This document shows, one piece after another, positions 1 through 6,877 of a stretch of 9,708 nucleotides of DNA. Source of the stretch: Acetobacteraceae bacterium (lineage in GTDB: Bacteria; Pseudomonadota; Alphaproteobacteria; Acetobacterales; Acetobacteraceae); contig JAIYAI010000745.1 in NCBI GenBank assembly GCA_027489135.1, forward strand, positions 1-9,708, in the 5' to 3' direction. Positions within the stretch are counted from its first letter, which is position 1; each line of letters starts with the position of its first letter. The notes under the pieces were generated by a model that was given only the letters and a program-made list of their open reading frames with translations, had not been told where the DNA came from and searched no databases. Position numbers and translations under genes: made by a program.

Positions 1-1
1 C

Positions 2-1114
2 GCCGCCCCGGGCAGCTTCGCGATCGAGGCGCTGGTCTGTGGCCGCGACGTCGAGGGGCTGGCCGCCCAGGCGCGACGCCTGAAGGCCCGCTTCGCGGTG
101 GTCGCCGACCCCGCCTGCTATGCCGCGCTGAAGGATGCGCTGTCCGGCACCGGCATCGAGGCCGCGGCCGGGCCGGAGGCGGTGGTCGAGGCCGGCGCCC
201 GCCCTGCCGACTGGACCATGGCCGCGATCGTGGGCAGCGCCGGGCTGCGCTCCACCCTCGCCGCGCTGGAGCGTGGCGGCATCGTCGCCATCGCCAACAA
301 GGAGAGCCTGGTCTGCGCGGGGGAGATCGTGCTGGCCGCGGCGAAGCGCTCGGGTGCCACGATCCTGCCTGTGGATTCCGAGCACAATGCCATTTTCCAG
401 GCGCTCGACACGCGCGACCCCGCGATGATCGAGAAGATCATCATCACTGCCTCCGGCGGGCCCTTCCGCACCGCCGACCTCGCCACCATGCGGGCCGCGA
501 CGCCGGAGATGGCGGTGAAACACCCGGTCTGGTCGATGGGGGCGAAGATCTCCGTCGACAGTGCCACCATGATGAACAAGGGACTCGAGCTGATCGAGGC
601 AGCCCGGCTGTTCCCGGTGCCGGAGACCCGGCTCGAGGTGCTGGTGCACCCGCAATCGGCGGTGCATGGCCTGGTGCAGTACGCCGATGGGTCGATCCTG
701 GCGCAGCTCGGCACGCCGGACATGCGCACCCCGATCGCGCATACACTGGCCTGGCCCGATCGGATGGGCGTCACCCTGCCGCGGCTCGACCTCGCGGCGC
801 TGGGCCGTCTCGAATTCTACCCGCCGGAGCCCGATCGCTTCCCGGCGCTGCGGCTGGCGCGCGAGGCATTGCGATCCGGTCCTGCCGCCACCACCATCCT
901 CAATGCGGCGAACGAGATCGCGGTGGCGCTTTTTCTTGATCGCCGTCTCGGATTTCTTGACATTGCGGCGGTTGTGGAGGACACTTTGGCGGTGCTTGGG
1001 GGGGATTCCGCCCTGAACGGCCGCAGCATGGCCGCCCTGGATGCGGTCCTGGCGTTGGATGCGGAGGCGCGCCGGCTGGCGACCCGCTTCGCGGCTGCCC
1101 GGTCCGCCGCCTGA
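2..1114 (+). CDS. dxr: 1-deoxy-D-xylulose 5-phosphate reductoisomerase, 5'-truncated by the window edge
   Basis: Dxr converts 1-deoxy-D-xylulose 5-phosphate to 2-C-methyl-D-erythritol 4-phosphate with NADPH, the committed step of the cytosolic MEP isoprenoid pathway. The reading frame is open from base 2, giving 370 visible residues. The start and the NADPH-binding Gly-rich motif, roughly 20-25 residues by comparison with the family, lie upstream. Visible family signatures are ANKESLVCAGE (bases 294-326), the metal-binding PVDSEH block with Asp at 374-376 and Glu at 380-382, TASGGPF, the HPVWSMGAKISVDSATMMNKGLE block whose last Glu (587-589) is the third metal ligand, HPQSAVHG, GTPDMRTPIAH and NAANEIA. 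Compared with the E. coli protein as I remember it, the loop between PVDSEH and SGGPF is about 10 residues shorter. A GTG at 98 lies inside the conserved domain and is not the start. rseP follows after 26 bases, the usual neighbour in proteobacteria. Identification is secure. Confidence 0.97.
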   Translation, partial: AAPGSFAIEALVCGRDVEGLAAQARRLKARFAVVADPACYAALKDALSGTGIEAAAGPEAVVEAGARPADWTMAAIVGSAGLRSTLAALERGGIVAIANKESLVCAGEIVLAAAKRSGATILPVDSEHNAIFQALDTRDPAMIEKIIITASGGPFRTADLATMRAATPEMAVKHPVWSMGAKISVDSATMMNKGLELIEAARLFPVPETRLEVLVHPQSAVHGLVQYADGSILAQLGTPDMRTPIAHTLAWPDRMGVTLPRLDLAALGRLEFYPPEPDRFPALRLAREALRSGPAATTILNAANEIAVALFLDRRLGFLDIAAVVEDTLAVLGGDSALNGRSMAALDAVLALDAEARRLATRFAAARSAA

Positions 1115-1127
1115 CCCCGTGCGCTGG

Positions 1128-1134
1128 TGAGGAA
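1128..1134 (+). promoter_or_regulatory. Shine-Dalgarno site for rseP
   Basis: TGAGGAA, with the AGGA core ending 7 bases before the TTG at 1141. It supports that TTG as the start: no ATG or GTG lies in frame between the dxr stop and the metalloprotease motif, except a GTG that abuts the catalytic HExxH. Confidence 0.6.
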
Positions 1135-1140
1135 CACGCC

Positions 1141-2280
1141 TTGGATCTGCTTTCCGGTCTCTGGACCAGCCTGCCGAGCCTGCCGCGGACGCTGATCGCC
1201 TTCTGCGTCGTCCTCGGCGTCCTCGTCTTCGTGCACGAGATGGGACATTACCTGGCAGCGCGCTGGCGCGGTGTGCGGGTCGATGCCTTCTCCATCGGCT
1301 TCGGCCGGGCGATCTGGCGCCGGACGGACCGGCACGGCACGGAATGGCGGCTGAGCTGGATCCCCCTCGGCGGTTACGTGAAGCTGCACGGGCAGGAACA
1401 GCCCACGGACGTGTCGGACGAGGTCCGCGCTTCCTGGAAGCCTGGCGAGACCTTCCACGAGAAGTCGGTCGGCAGCCGCGCGATCGTGGTCGCCGCCGGA
1501 CCGGTGGCCAATTTCCTGCTGGCGATCCTGCTCTTCGCCGGGCTTTTCGCGACCATCGGCAAGCCCGTGGGCTCCGCCAGCATCTCGGCCGTTGTCGAGG
1601 GCTCCGCCGCCGCCCGGGCCGGCCTCATGGCCGGGGACGAGATCCTGGCGCTGGATGGGCAGCCCGTCTCCCGCTTCGACCAGGTGCAGCGCTACGTGCA
1701 GGCGCGCGCGGGGACGCCGATCGAGCTTCGTGTCCTCCGCGACAACGCCGAGATCACCAAGGTCGCCACGCCCGAGGCGCGGGACCCGAACGCCGAGCCC
1801 GGCAAGCGCGTCGGCATGCTCGGTATCCAGGGCGGCGCGGCGCGGTTCGAGCCGCTCGGGCCGATCGACGCGCTGGTCGAGGGGGCGACGAGCACGGTCG
1901 ATTTCACCTGGCAGACCCTGGTCGGGATCGGCGAGATGTTCAGCGGCTCGCGCAGCGCCACCGAACTAGGCGGCCCGATCCGCATCGCCGAGGTGAGCGG
2001 CCAGGCCGCCGACCTCGGCATCTATCCGCTGATCAACCTGATGGCGCTGCTGTCGATCAGCCTCGGGCTGCTGAACCTGTTCCCGGTGCCGCTGCTCGAT
2101 GGCGGCCACCTGCTGTTCTACGCGCTGGAGGCGATCCGCGGGCGGCCGTTGCCGCCGCGCGCGCAGGAATACGGCTTCCGTGCCGGCTTCGCCCTGCTGG
2201 TGACGCTGTTCCTCTTCGCCTCCTGGAACGACATCGCGCATGGCGGCATCGGCAAATGGGTGGCGGGCCTGTTCGGCTGA
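1141..2280 (+). CDS. rseP: RIP metalloprotease RseP (site-2 protease, M50 family)
   Basis: This is an inner-membrane zinc protease that cuts membrane-embedded substrates such as anti-sigma factors and remnant signal peptides. It has 379 residues from a TTG start backed by a good ribosome site. Residues about 18-31 form a hydrophobic segment running into the catalytic HEMGH (His32, Glu33, His36). A second hydrophobic segment lies at about 118-137. A single PDZ domain follows (about 148-205, with GSAAARAGLMAGDEI). The C-terminal membrane part carries NLFPVPLLDGGH at 312-323, where Asp320 should be the third zinc ligand. E. coli RseP is about 450 residues with two PDZ domains; the shorter single-PDZ form fits alphaproteobacterial relatives such as Caulobacter MmpA. 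No rseA or rpoE gene is in the window, so the substrate is unknown here. It lies 26 bases after dxr and is followed by a strong hairpin, so the two probably end one transcription unit. Confidence 0.95.
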   Translation: MDLLSGLWTSLPSLPRTLIAFCVVLGVLVFVHEMGHYLAARWRGVRVDAFSIGFGRAIWRRTDRHGTEWRLSWIPLGGYVKLHGQEQPTDVSDEVRASWKPGETFHEKSVGSRAIVVAAGPVANFLLAILLFAGLFATIGKPVGSASISAVVEGSAAARAGLMAGDEILALDGQPVSRFDQVQRYVQARAGTPIELRVLRDNAEITKVATPEARDPNAEPGKRVGMLGIQGGAARFEPLGPIDALVEGATSTVDFTWQTLVGIGEMFSGSRSATELGGPIRIAEVSGQAADLGIYPLINLMALLSISLGLLNLFPVPLLDGGHLLFYALEAIRGRPLPPRAQEYGFRAGFALLVTLFLFASWNDIAHGGIGKWVAGLFG

Positions 2281-2304
2281 CGCAACCGCCCGGTCCCAGC
2301 GACT

Positions 2305-2344
2305 CGGAACGCCGCGCCAGGGCAAACCCCGGCGCGGCGTTTCG
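2305..2344 (+). terminator. GC-rich hairpin after rseP, probable Rho-independent-type terminator
   Basis: A perfect 11-bp inverted repeat pairs 2308-2318 (AACGCCGCGCC) with 2331-2341. A G-T wobble and two further pairs could extend it outward to 2305/2344. The 12-base loop can pair again (GGG 2320-2322 with CCC 2327-2329). A short TTT (2340-2342) overlaps the 3' arm, with no long T tract. It begins 24 bases after the rseP stop, where a terminator would be expected. The short T run is the weak point; a processing or mRNA-stabilising hairpin is the alternative. Confidence 0.55.
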
Positions 2345-2459
2345 CGTTCACGCATGCTGCCAAGCACCTGATTCGCTTTGCTTCCGGCGGGACTCGGGAG
2401 CCGGGGTGGCGGGGGCAGGGGGGCACCGCTATTGTGCCGGCCGCTTCAGACACAGCAGC

Positions 2460-2463
2460 AAGG
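2460..2463 (+). promoter_or_regulatory. Candidate Shine-Dalgarno for bamA
   Basis: AAGG sits 7 bases before the TTG at 2471. It is short, but it supports that codon as the start. The choice is also driven by the signal peptide that begins exactly there. Confidence 0.4.
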
Positions 2464-2470
2464 CCGGCCG

Positions 2471-4855
2471 TTGTCCCGTCGTCATCCGCTCGCGCTCCTG
2501 CTCGCCATGCTCGGCCTCGCCGTGGCGCTGGCCTTTCCGACGGCTGCGGAGGCGCAGGCGCCACGCCCCGGCACCCCTGCCGCGGCACCGGCCGCGCGCG
2601 CGCAGCCGGCGGCCCAGCCGGCGCGACAGACCGGTGACCCGAATACCGTCTCCGGCATCGAGGTGCAGGGCAACCAGCGCATCGAGGCGGACACCATCCG
2701 CTCCTACATGCTGCTGCAGCCCGGCGACCGCTACGACGCCGAGCGCCTCGACCGCAGCCTGAAGACGCTCTTTGCGACCGGACTGTTCCGCGACATCGAC
2801 ATCCGCCGCGACGGGCGGCGGATCGTCGTGACCGTCGTCGAGAACCCGATCGTCAACCGCGTCGCCTTCGAGGGGAACCGCAAGATCTCCGACGAGGTCC
2901 TGGCACGGGAGATCTCGCTCCGCGCCCGCTCCGTCTTCACGCCGCAGGCGGCGCAGGCGGACCGGCAGAAGATCCTTGAGCTCTATGCGCGCCGTGGCCG
3001 CTTCGCGGCGGTCGTCGAGCCCAAGATCATCGAGCGCGACCAGAACCGCGTGGACGTGGTCTTCGAGATCCAGGAGGGGGAGACTGCTCTCGTCGCCCGC
3101 ATCAACTTCGTCGGCAACGAGCACTACAGCGACAGCCGCCTGCGCGAGGTCGTGGCGACCAAGGAGCAGGCCTGGTACCGGATCTTCTCCTCCTCCGACC
3201 AGTTCGACCCGGAGCGGCTTGCCTTCGACCGCGAGCTGCTGCGCCGCTTCTACCTGCGCAACGGCTATGCCGATGTGCAGATCACCGGCGCGACGGCCGA
3301 GCTCGCGCCGGACCGCAGCGGCTTCTTCCTGACCTACATCATCGACGAGGGGCCGCGGTATCGTGTCGGCGACATCGAGCTCGTCACCAACCTCCGTGGC
3401 CTCGACCCGCAGCCGCTCCGCCAGTACCTCGAGATGGAGACCGGCGAGTGGTATGACGGCGATCTGATCGAGCGCACCGCGCAGCGCCTTCAGGACGAGG
3501 CCAACCTTCGCGGGTTCCCCTTCGTCGATGTGCAGCCGCGCATCCAGCGCGACCGCGAGGCGAAGCGCGTCAACCTCACCTTCGAGATCAACGAGGCGCC
3601 GCGCATCTTCGTCGAGCGCATCGAGATCACCGGCAACACCCGCACCCAGGACCGCGTCATCCGCCGCGAGTTCCGTTTGGCCGAGGGCGACGCCTTCAAT
3701 GCCGCCGCCGTCCGCCGCTCGCGCGACCGCCTGCGCAGCACGGGCTTCTTCTCGGACGTGCAGATCGCCTCCAACCCCGGCTCGGCGCCCGACCGGGCCG
3801 TGCTGAACACCCAGGTGGTGGAGCGCGCGACGGGCGAGGTCACGGTGGGCGGCGGATACTCGACCGATGCCGGGTTCCTTGCCGATGTAGGCCTGCGCGA
3901 GCGCAACATCCTCGGCACCGGCATCGATGCCCGCATCAACGGCACGCTGGCGCAGCGGCGCAGCCAGCTCGATCTCTCGGTGACCGATCCCTACTTCCTC
4001 GACCGTAACCTCGCGGTCGGCGCCGACATCTTCTACATCCAGCGCAACCTGCAGCAGATCGCCCAGTACAACGAGAAGCGCGCCGGCTTCGCCATCCGCA
4101 TGGGCTACGCCTTCAACGAGCGGCTCAGGCAGTCCTGGTCCTACACCCTGGTCGATCGAAACGTGTACAACGTGGCGTCCAACGCCTCGATCTACATCCA
4201 GGACCAGGCCGGCTCGACGACGCTGTCGCAGCTCTCGCAGACGCTGACCTACGACGTGCGCGACAGCGCGCTCAACCCGAGCCGCGGCTATGTCATCCGC
4301 GCCGCGACCGATTTCGCCGGCCTCGGCGGCGACGTCGCCTACCTGCGCGGCCGCCTCGACGGCAGCTACTTCATCCCGCTGGAGTCGATCTTCGACGATC
4401 CGGACTGGGTCCTCTCCTTCTCCGGCAGCATCGGCTACCTGCAGGACATCTTCGGCAAGACCGAACGCATCGTCGACCGCTTCTTCCTGGGCGGCGAGAA
4501 CCTGCGTGGCTTCCGCATCGCCGGCGTCGGGCCGCGCGACGCGAACACGGGCGACGCGCTCGGCGGCCGCTTCATCTGGACCCAGAGCACGGAACTGCGC
4601 TACCCGCTGCCGCTGCCGGCGGAACTCGGTCTCGTCGGCCGCGCCTTCGTCGACGTCGGCTCGCTCTCGCAGTCCTCCTCGCCGGTGGCCGGGGCGCAGA
4701 TCCTGTCCACCGCCGAGCCACGGGTCGGCGCCGGCGTCGGTATTTCCTGGCGCAGCCCCTTCGGCCTCATCAACCTCGACATCGCCAAGGCCGTCGTAAA
4801 GCAGTCCTACGACCAGACCCAGGTCTTCCGCTTCGGCTTCGGCACACGCTTCTGA
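2471..4855 (+). CDS. bamA: Outer membrane protein assembly factor BamA (Omp85 family)
   Basis: BamA is the central outer-membrane component of the Bam complex, folding and inserting beta-barrel proteins. From TTG 2471 it has 794 residues, a normal length. The N-terminus MSRRHPLALLLAML with a hydrophobic core and AEA before about residue 29 is a typical signal peptide. Starting at an in-frame TTG at 2378 would add 31 unlikely residues; the ATG at 2507 would remove the positive n-region. A Pro/Ala/Gln-rich linker (about 29-59) precedes five POTRA domains at roughly 60-126, 127-204, 205-295, 296-377 and 378-455. The 16-strand barrel follows (about 456-794). Diagnostic features are the L6-loop motif LRGF (678-681, Arg679), LNPSRGY in the barrel, and a C-terminal beta-signal ending VFRFGFGTRF with terminal Phe. 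skp begins 18 bases downstream, so the two are probably co-transcribed. Confidence 0.96.
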   Translation: MSRRHPLALLLAMLGLAVALAFPTAAEAQAPRPGTPAAAPAARAQPAAQPARQTGDPNTVSGIEVQGNQRIEADTIRSYMLLQPGDRYDAERLDRSLKTLFATGLFRDIDIRRDGRRIVVTVVENPIVNRVAFEGNRKISDEVLAREISLRARSVFTPQAAQADRQKILELYARRGRFAAVVEPKIIERDQNRVDVVFEIQEGETALVARINFVGNEHYSDSRLREVVATKEQAWYRIFSSSDQFDPERLAFDRELLRRFYLRNGYADVQITGATAELAPDRSGFFLTYIIDEGPRYRVGDIELVTNLRGLDPQPLRQYLEMETGEWYDGDLIERTAQRLQDEANLRGFPFVDVQPRIQRDREAKRVNLTFEINEAPRIFVERIEITGNTRTQDRVIRREFRLAEGDAFNAAAVRRSRDRLRSTGFFSDVQIASNPGSAPDRAVLNTQVVERATGEVTVGGGYSTDAGFLADVGLRERNILGTGIDARINGTLAQRRSQLDLSVTDPYFLDRNLAVGADIFYIQRNLQQIAQYNEKRAGFAIRMGYAFNERLRQSWSYTLVDRNVYNVASNASIYIQDQAGSTTLSQLSQTLTYDVRDSALNPSRGYVIRAATDFAGLGGDVAYLRGRLDGSYFIPLESIFDDPDWVLSFSGSIGYLQDIFGKTERIVDRFFLGGENLRGFRIAGVGPRDANTGDALGGRFIWTQSTELRYPLPLPAELGLVGRAFVDVGSLSQSSSPVAGAQILSTAEPRVGAGVGISWRSPFGLINLDIAKAVVKQSYDQTQVFRFGFGTRF

Positions 4856-4873
4856 ACCACGGATTACGTCGCC

Positions 4874-5737
4874 ATGGCATCCCCTCGTCCCCTCGCCGCA
4901 CCGGCCGCGCCTCCGGCGGCCGCGGCCAGGCGCTTGCTCTTTCCGGCCGTGGCCGGGCTGACCTTTGCCCTGGCTCTGCCCGCCATGGCGCAGCAGAACC
5001 AGCAATGGTTCGTCCCGCCCGGCCAAGGCGGCGGCCAGGCGCAGGGCCAGCCGCAGCCCCAGCCCCAGCGTCCGCCCCAGGGCCAAGGCCAGGGCCAGGC
5101 CCAGCGCCCGCCGCAGCAGGGCCAGCGACCCGGCGCCCTGCCTGCCGGCCAGCCGCCGCCCACTGCCGTCATCGGCATCGTCGACGTCCCCGAGATCCAG
5201 CGCGACAGCACGGCCTTCAACCAGGTCCGCGAGGAGATCGAGAAGCGCCGCCAGAAACTGAACGACGACCTGCAGCGGGAGCAGGTGGCCTGGCGCGACG
5301 CGCAGCAGCAGCTTGCCAACCAGCGCGCTACCCTGCCGCCCGATCAGCTTCGCCAGCGCGAGCGCGACCTTCAGGACCGCATCACCGAGAGCCAGCGCAT
5401 CTTCCGTGAGCGCTCCCGCGCCATCGAGCAGGCGGCGCAGGGCGCGCTGATGCAGATCGAGCAGGCGCTCGCCCAGGTGATCCAGCAGGTCGCCGCCAGC
5501 CGCAGCGTCAACATCGTGATGCCGCGGCCGATCATCATCCTGAGCGACCCGGCCTTCGACATGACTGCCGAGGTCGCCGCGCAGTTCAACCGCCAGCTCC
5601 GTGCCGTGAACATACCGCCCGAGGGCGCCGTCCCCGCCGCCCAGGCGGCGCCGGCGCAGCCCGGTCCGCGTCCGCAAGGCGCGGCGCAGCAGCCTGCTGC
5701 CGCGCCGGCGCAGCAGCAGCAGCAGCAGCGGCGCTGA
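4874..5737 (+). CDS. skp: Periplasmic chaperone Skp/OmpH family, with long Gln/Pro-rich linker and tail
   Basis: Skp-type proteins are periplasmic trimeric chaperones that hold unfolded outer-membrane proteins on the way to BamA. This one has 287 residues. The signal peptide spans residues 1-39, with an Ala/Pro-rich n-region, Arg-Arg at 19-20, a hydrophobic core and AMA before the cut. A Gln/Pro/Gly-rich stretch fills residues 40-96. The OmpH-like domain runs from about 97 to 243: a beta strand (TAVIGIVDVPEIQRDS), a long charged Gln/Arg/Glu helix pair likely to form the coiled-coil tentacle (about 112-205), and a closing strand region VNIVMPRPIIILS from 212. The last 35 residues or so are Ala/Pro/Gln-rich, ending in six Gln. 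Ordinary Skp is about 160-200 residues, so both low-complexity parts are additions. The upstream ribosome site is weak (GGA at 4861-4863). Position directly after bamA and before lpxD is the classic skp location. Confidence 0.88.
   Translation: MASPRPLAAPAAPPAAAARRLLFPAVAGLTFALALPAMAQQNQQWFVPPGQGGGQAQGQPQPQPQRPPQGQGQGQAQRPPQQGQRPGALPAGQPPPTAVIGIVDVPEIQRDSTAFNQVREEIEKRRQKLNDDLQREQVAWRDAQQQLANQRATLPPDQLRQRERDLQDRITESQRIFRERSRAIEQAAQGALMQIEQALAQVIQQVAASRSVNIVMPRPIIILSDPAFDMTAEVAAQFNRQLRAVNIPPEGAVPAAQAAPAQPGPRPQGAAQQPAAAPAQQQQQQRR
5021..5130 (+). repeat. Imperfect short repeats encoding the Gln/Gly/Pro-rich linker of Skp
   Basis: The stretch is built from degenerate 6-base units of the GGCCAG/GGCCAA and CAGCCC types. 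They are clearest at 5080-5101, where GGCCA-type units recur almost every six bases, encoding alternating Gly-Gln and Pro-Gln dipeptides. Such runs can expand or contract by slippage in multiples of two codons without a frameshift. Confidence 0.6.
5711..5728 (+). repeat. (CAG)6 microsatellite at the 3' end of skp
   Basis: Six perfect tandem CAG triplets encode six consecutive Gln just before the final Arg-Arg and the TGA. It is in frame, so unit gain or loss alters only the tail length. Confidence 0.9.
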
Positions 5738-5759
5738 TCATGATACCCGCCGCCGCCCG

Positions 5760-5790
5760 CCGCCCCCGCCCGGGGGCAAGGCGGGGGCGG
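5760..5790 (+). terminator. 11-bp perfect inverted repeat between skp and lpxD
   Basis: CCGCCCCCGCC (5760-5770) pairs exactly with 5780-5790 across a 9-base loop. It starts 23 bases after the skp stop and ends 8 bases before the lpxD ribosome site. The bases after it (TTCGGCTGAA) hold no T tract, so a full intrinsic terminator is doubtful. A partial terminator, RNA-processing point or mRNA-end stabiliser that sets different levels for bamA-skp and the lpx genes is equally plausible. Confidence 0.45.
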
Positions 5791-5798
5791 TTCGGCTG

Positions 5799-5803
5799 AA
5801 GGA
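5799..5803 (+). promoter_or_regulatory. Shine-Dalgarno for lpxD
   Basis: AAGGA ends 8 bases before the ATG at 5812 and supports that start. It lies just downstream of the 5760-5790 hairpin, so folding of the hairpin would leave the site exposed. Confidence 0.6.
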
Positions 5804-5811
5804 CCCTGGTC

Positions 5812-6849
5812 ATGGCCGCCGATCCGCGCTTCTTCGCTTCCGCCGGCCCGCAGACCCTGGCGCGGCTTGTTGAGGCGGTTGGCCTGGAGCTGCCCGCCGG
5901 GGCCGATTCCGCTCGCGTCTTCAAGGGCGTCGGCCCGCTCGCTCGGGCCGACGCGGACGAGATCAGCTTCGTCGACAACCGCCGGTATCGCGACATGCTG
6001 CGGGCAACGCGCGCCGGCGCCATCCTCGTCTCGCCGGCCCTCGTCGGGGACGTGCCGGAGAGCTGCCTCGCCCTGCCGACCCCGCGGGCCTATCTTGATT
6101 TCATTCGCATCACTCGGCTGTTTCACCCGCTGCCGCGGCCCGCGCCGGGCATCCACCCGAGTGCCGTGGTCGCGCCTGACGCCGTCCTGGGCGACGGATG
6201 CGAGATCGGGCCCGGCGCGGTCATCGGCGCAGGGGCCCGGATCGGCGCGGGCTGCGTGATCGGTGCCAATGCCGTCGTCGGGCCCGGCGTGGAGATGGGA
6301 GAGGGGTGCCGCCTGCACCCGCTCAGCAGCGTCAGCCACGCCATTCTCGGCCAGGGCGTGGTGCTGCATCCGGGCGCGCGTATCGGGCAGGAAGGCTTCG
6401 GCTTCGTGCCCACGCCGGACGGCCGCTTCGAGACCGCGCCGCAACTCGGCCGCGTGATCCTGGGCGACTTCGTCGAGGTGGGCGCCAACGCCTGCATCGA
6501 CCGCGGCGGGCTTGACGATACCGAGATCGGCCCCGGCACCCGGATCGACAACCAGGTGCAGGTCGGCCACAACGTCAGGACCGGCCGGGGGTGCATCCTG
6601 GTGGCGCAGGCCGGCATCGCCGGTTCCACCGTGCTCGGCGACTATGTGACGGTCGCGGCGCAGGCCGGCTTGACCGGACACATCGAAATCGGCTCCAAGG
6701 CGCGCATCGGTGCGCAGGCCGGCGTGATCAACGACGTCGCCGCTGGCACCGACGTGCTCGGCAGCCCGGCCTGGCCGGTGCGCGAAACCTGGAAGGCCTT
6801 CGCTACGCTGCGGAAGCTGGCGGCGGGCGCGCCGAAGAAGACGGACTGA
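5812..6849 (+). CDS. lpxD: UDP-3-O-(3-hydroxyacyl)glucosamine N-acyltransferase LpxD
   Basis: LpxD adds the second 3-hydroxyacyl chain, from acyl-ACP, to the 2-amino group of UDP-3-O-acyl-glucosamine in the third lipid A step, in the cytoplasm. The protein has 345 residues, a usual length. An N-terminal uridine-binding domain (about 1-105) contains ISFVDNRRY from residue 51. From about 110 to 320 there are hexapeptide repeats (IHPSAVV, IGPGAVIGAGARIGAG and so on) forming a left-handed parallel beta-helix. The GFGF motif lies at 195-198, and the catalytic His is His253 in DNQVQVGHN, matching E. coli His239. GSPAWPVRETWK (from about 318) leads into the C-terminal helix used for trimer packing and ACP contact. 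The ATG has AAGGA 8 bases upstream. fabZ follows after 28 bases, so co-transcription is likely. Confidence 0.96.
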   Translation: MAADPRFFASAGPQTLARLVEAVGLELPAGADSARVFKGVGPLARADADEISFVDNRRYRDMLRATRAGAILVSPALVGDVPESCLALPTPRAYLDFIRITRLFHPLPRPAPGIHPSAVVAPDAVLGDGCEIGPGAVIGAGARIGAGCVIGANAVVGPGVEMGEGCRLHPLSSVSHAILGQGVVLHPGARIGQEGFGFVPTPDGRFETAPQLGRVILGDFVEVGANACIDRGGLDDTEIGPGTRIDNQVQVGHNVRTGRGCILVAQAGIAGSTVLGDYVTVAAQAGLTGHIEIGSKARIGAQAGVINDVAAGTDVLGSPAWPVRETWKAFATLRKLAAGAPKKTD

Positions 6850-6877
6850 GAGAGACCCTCGAGACAGGCACCCGGCG

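Larger units (their letters stand above)
2281..2470 (+). promoter_or_regulatory. Intergenic region between rseP and bamA, probable terminator plus bamA promoter region
   Basis: At 190 bases this is the longest gap in the window. The first part holds a strong hairpin (entered separately). The remaining 125 bases or so carry no recognisable gene. Since bamA follows a probable terminator, a promoter is expected here, but I could not find a convincing -35/-10 pair. TATTGT at 2430-2435 is a weak -10 candidate with no good -35 upstream. The bamA frame is also open across 2378-2470, but that peptide is not BamA-like. Confidence 0.4.

Noticed and set aside
2378..2470. Upstream extension of bamA to an in-frame TTG at 2378
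   Set aside because: The added 31 residues (Gly/Arg/Gln-rich) would precede a complete signal peptide beginning at 2471 and resemble no BamA N-terminus.
2345..2470. Sigma-70-like promoter for bamA
   Set aside because: Candidate boxes such as TATTGT at 2430-2435 lack a matching -35 at the right spacing, so I did not call a specific site.
1344..2762. A 472-codon + strand frame overlapping rseP and the start of bamA
   Set aside because: It runs out of phase through rseP and gives an Arg/Ala/Pro/Gly-rich product typical of a shifted frame in GC-rich DNA. The overlapping RseP and BamA frames carry catalytic motifs.
2429..5677. A 1082-codon open frame on the - strand, antisense to bamA and skp
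   Set aside because: Its codons lie exactly opposite the sense codons of bamA and skp, so an antisense stop would need a sense TCA, CTA or TTA codon, which this GC-rich genome avoids. Its product is repetitive Gly/Asp/Val/Leu/Arg-rich with no recognisable domain, while the sense strand encodes two clear proteins.
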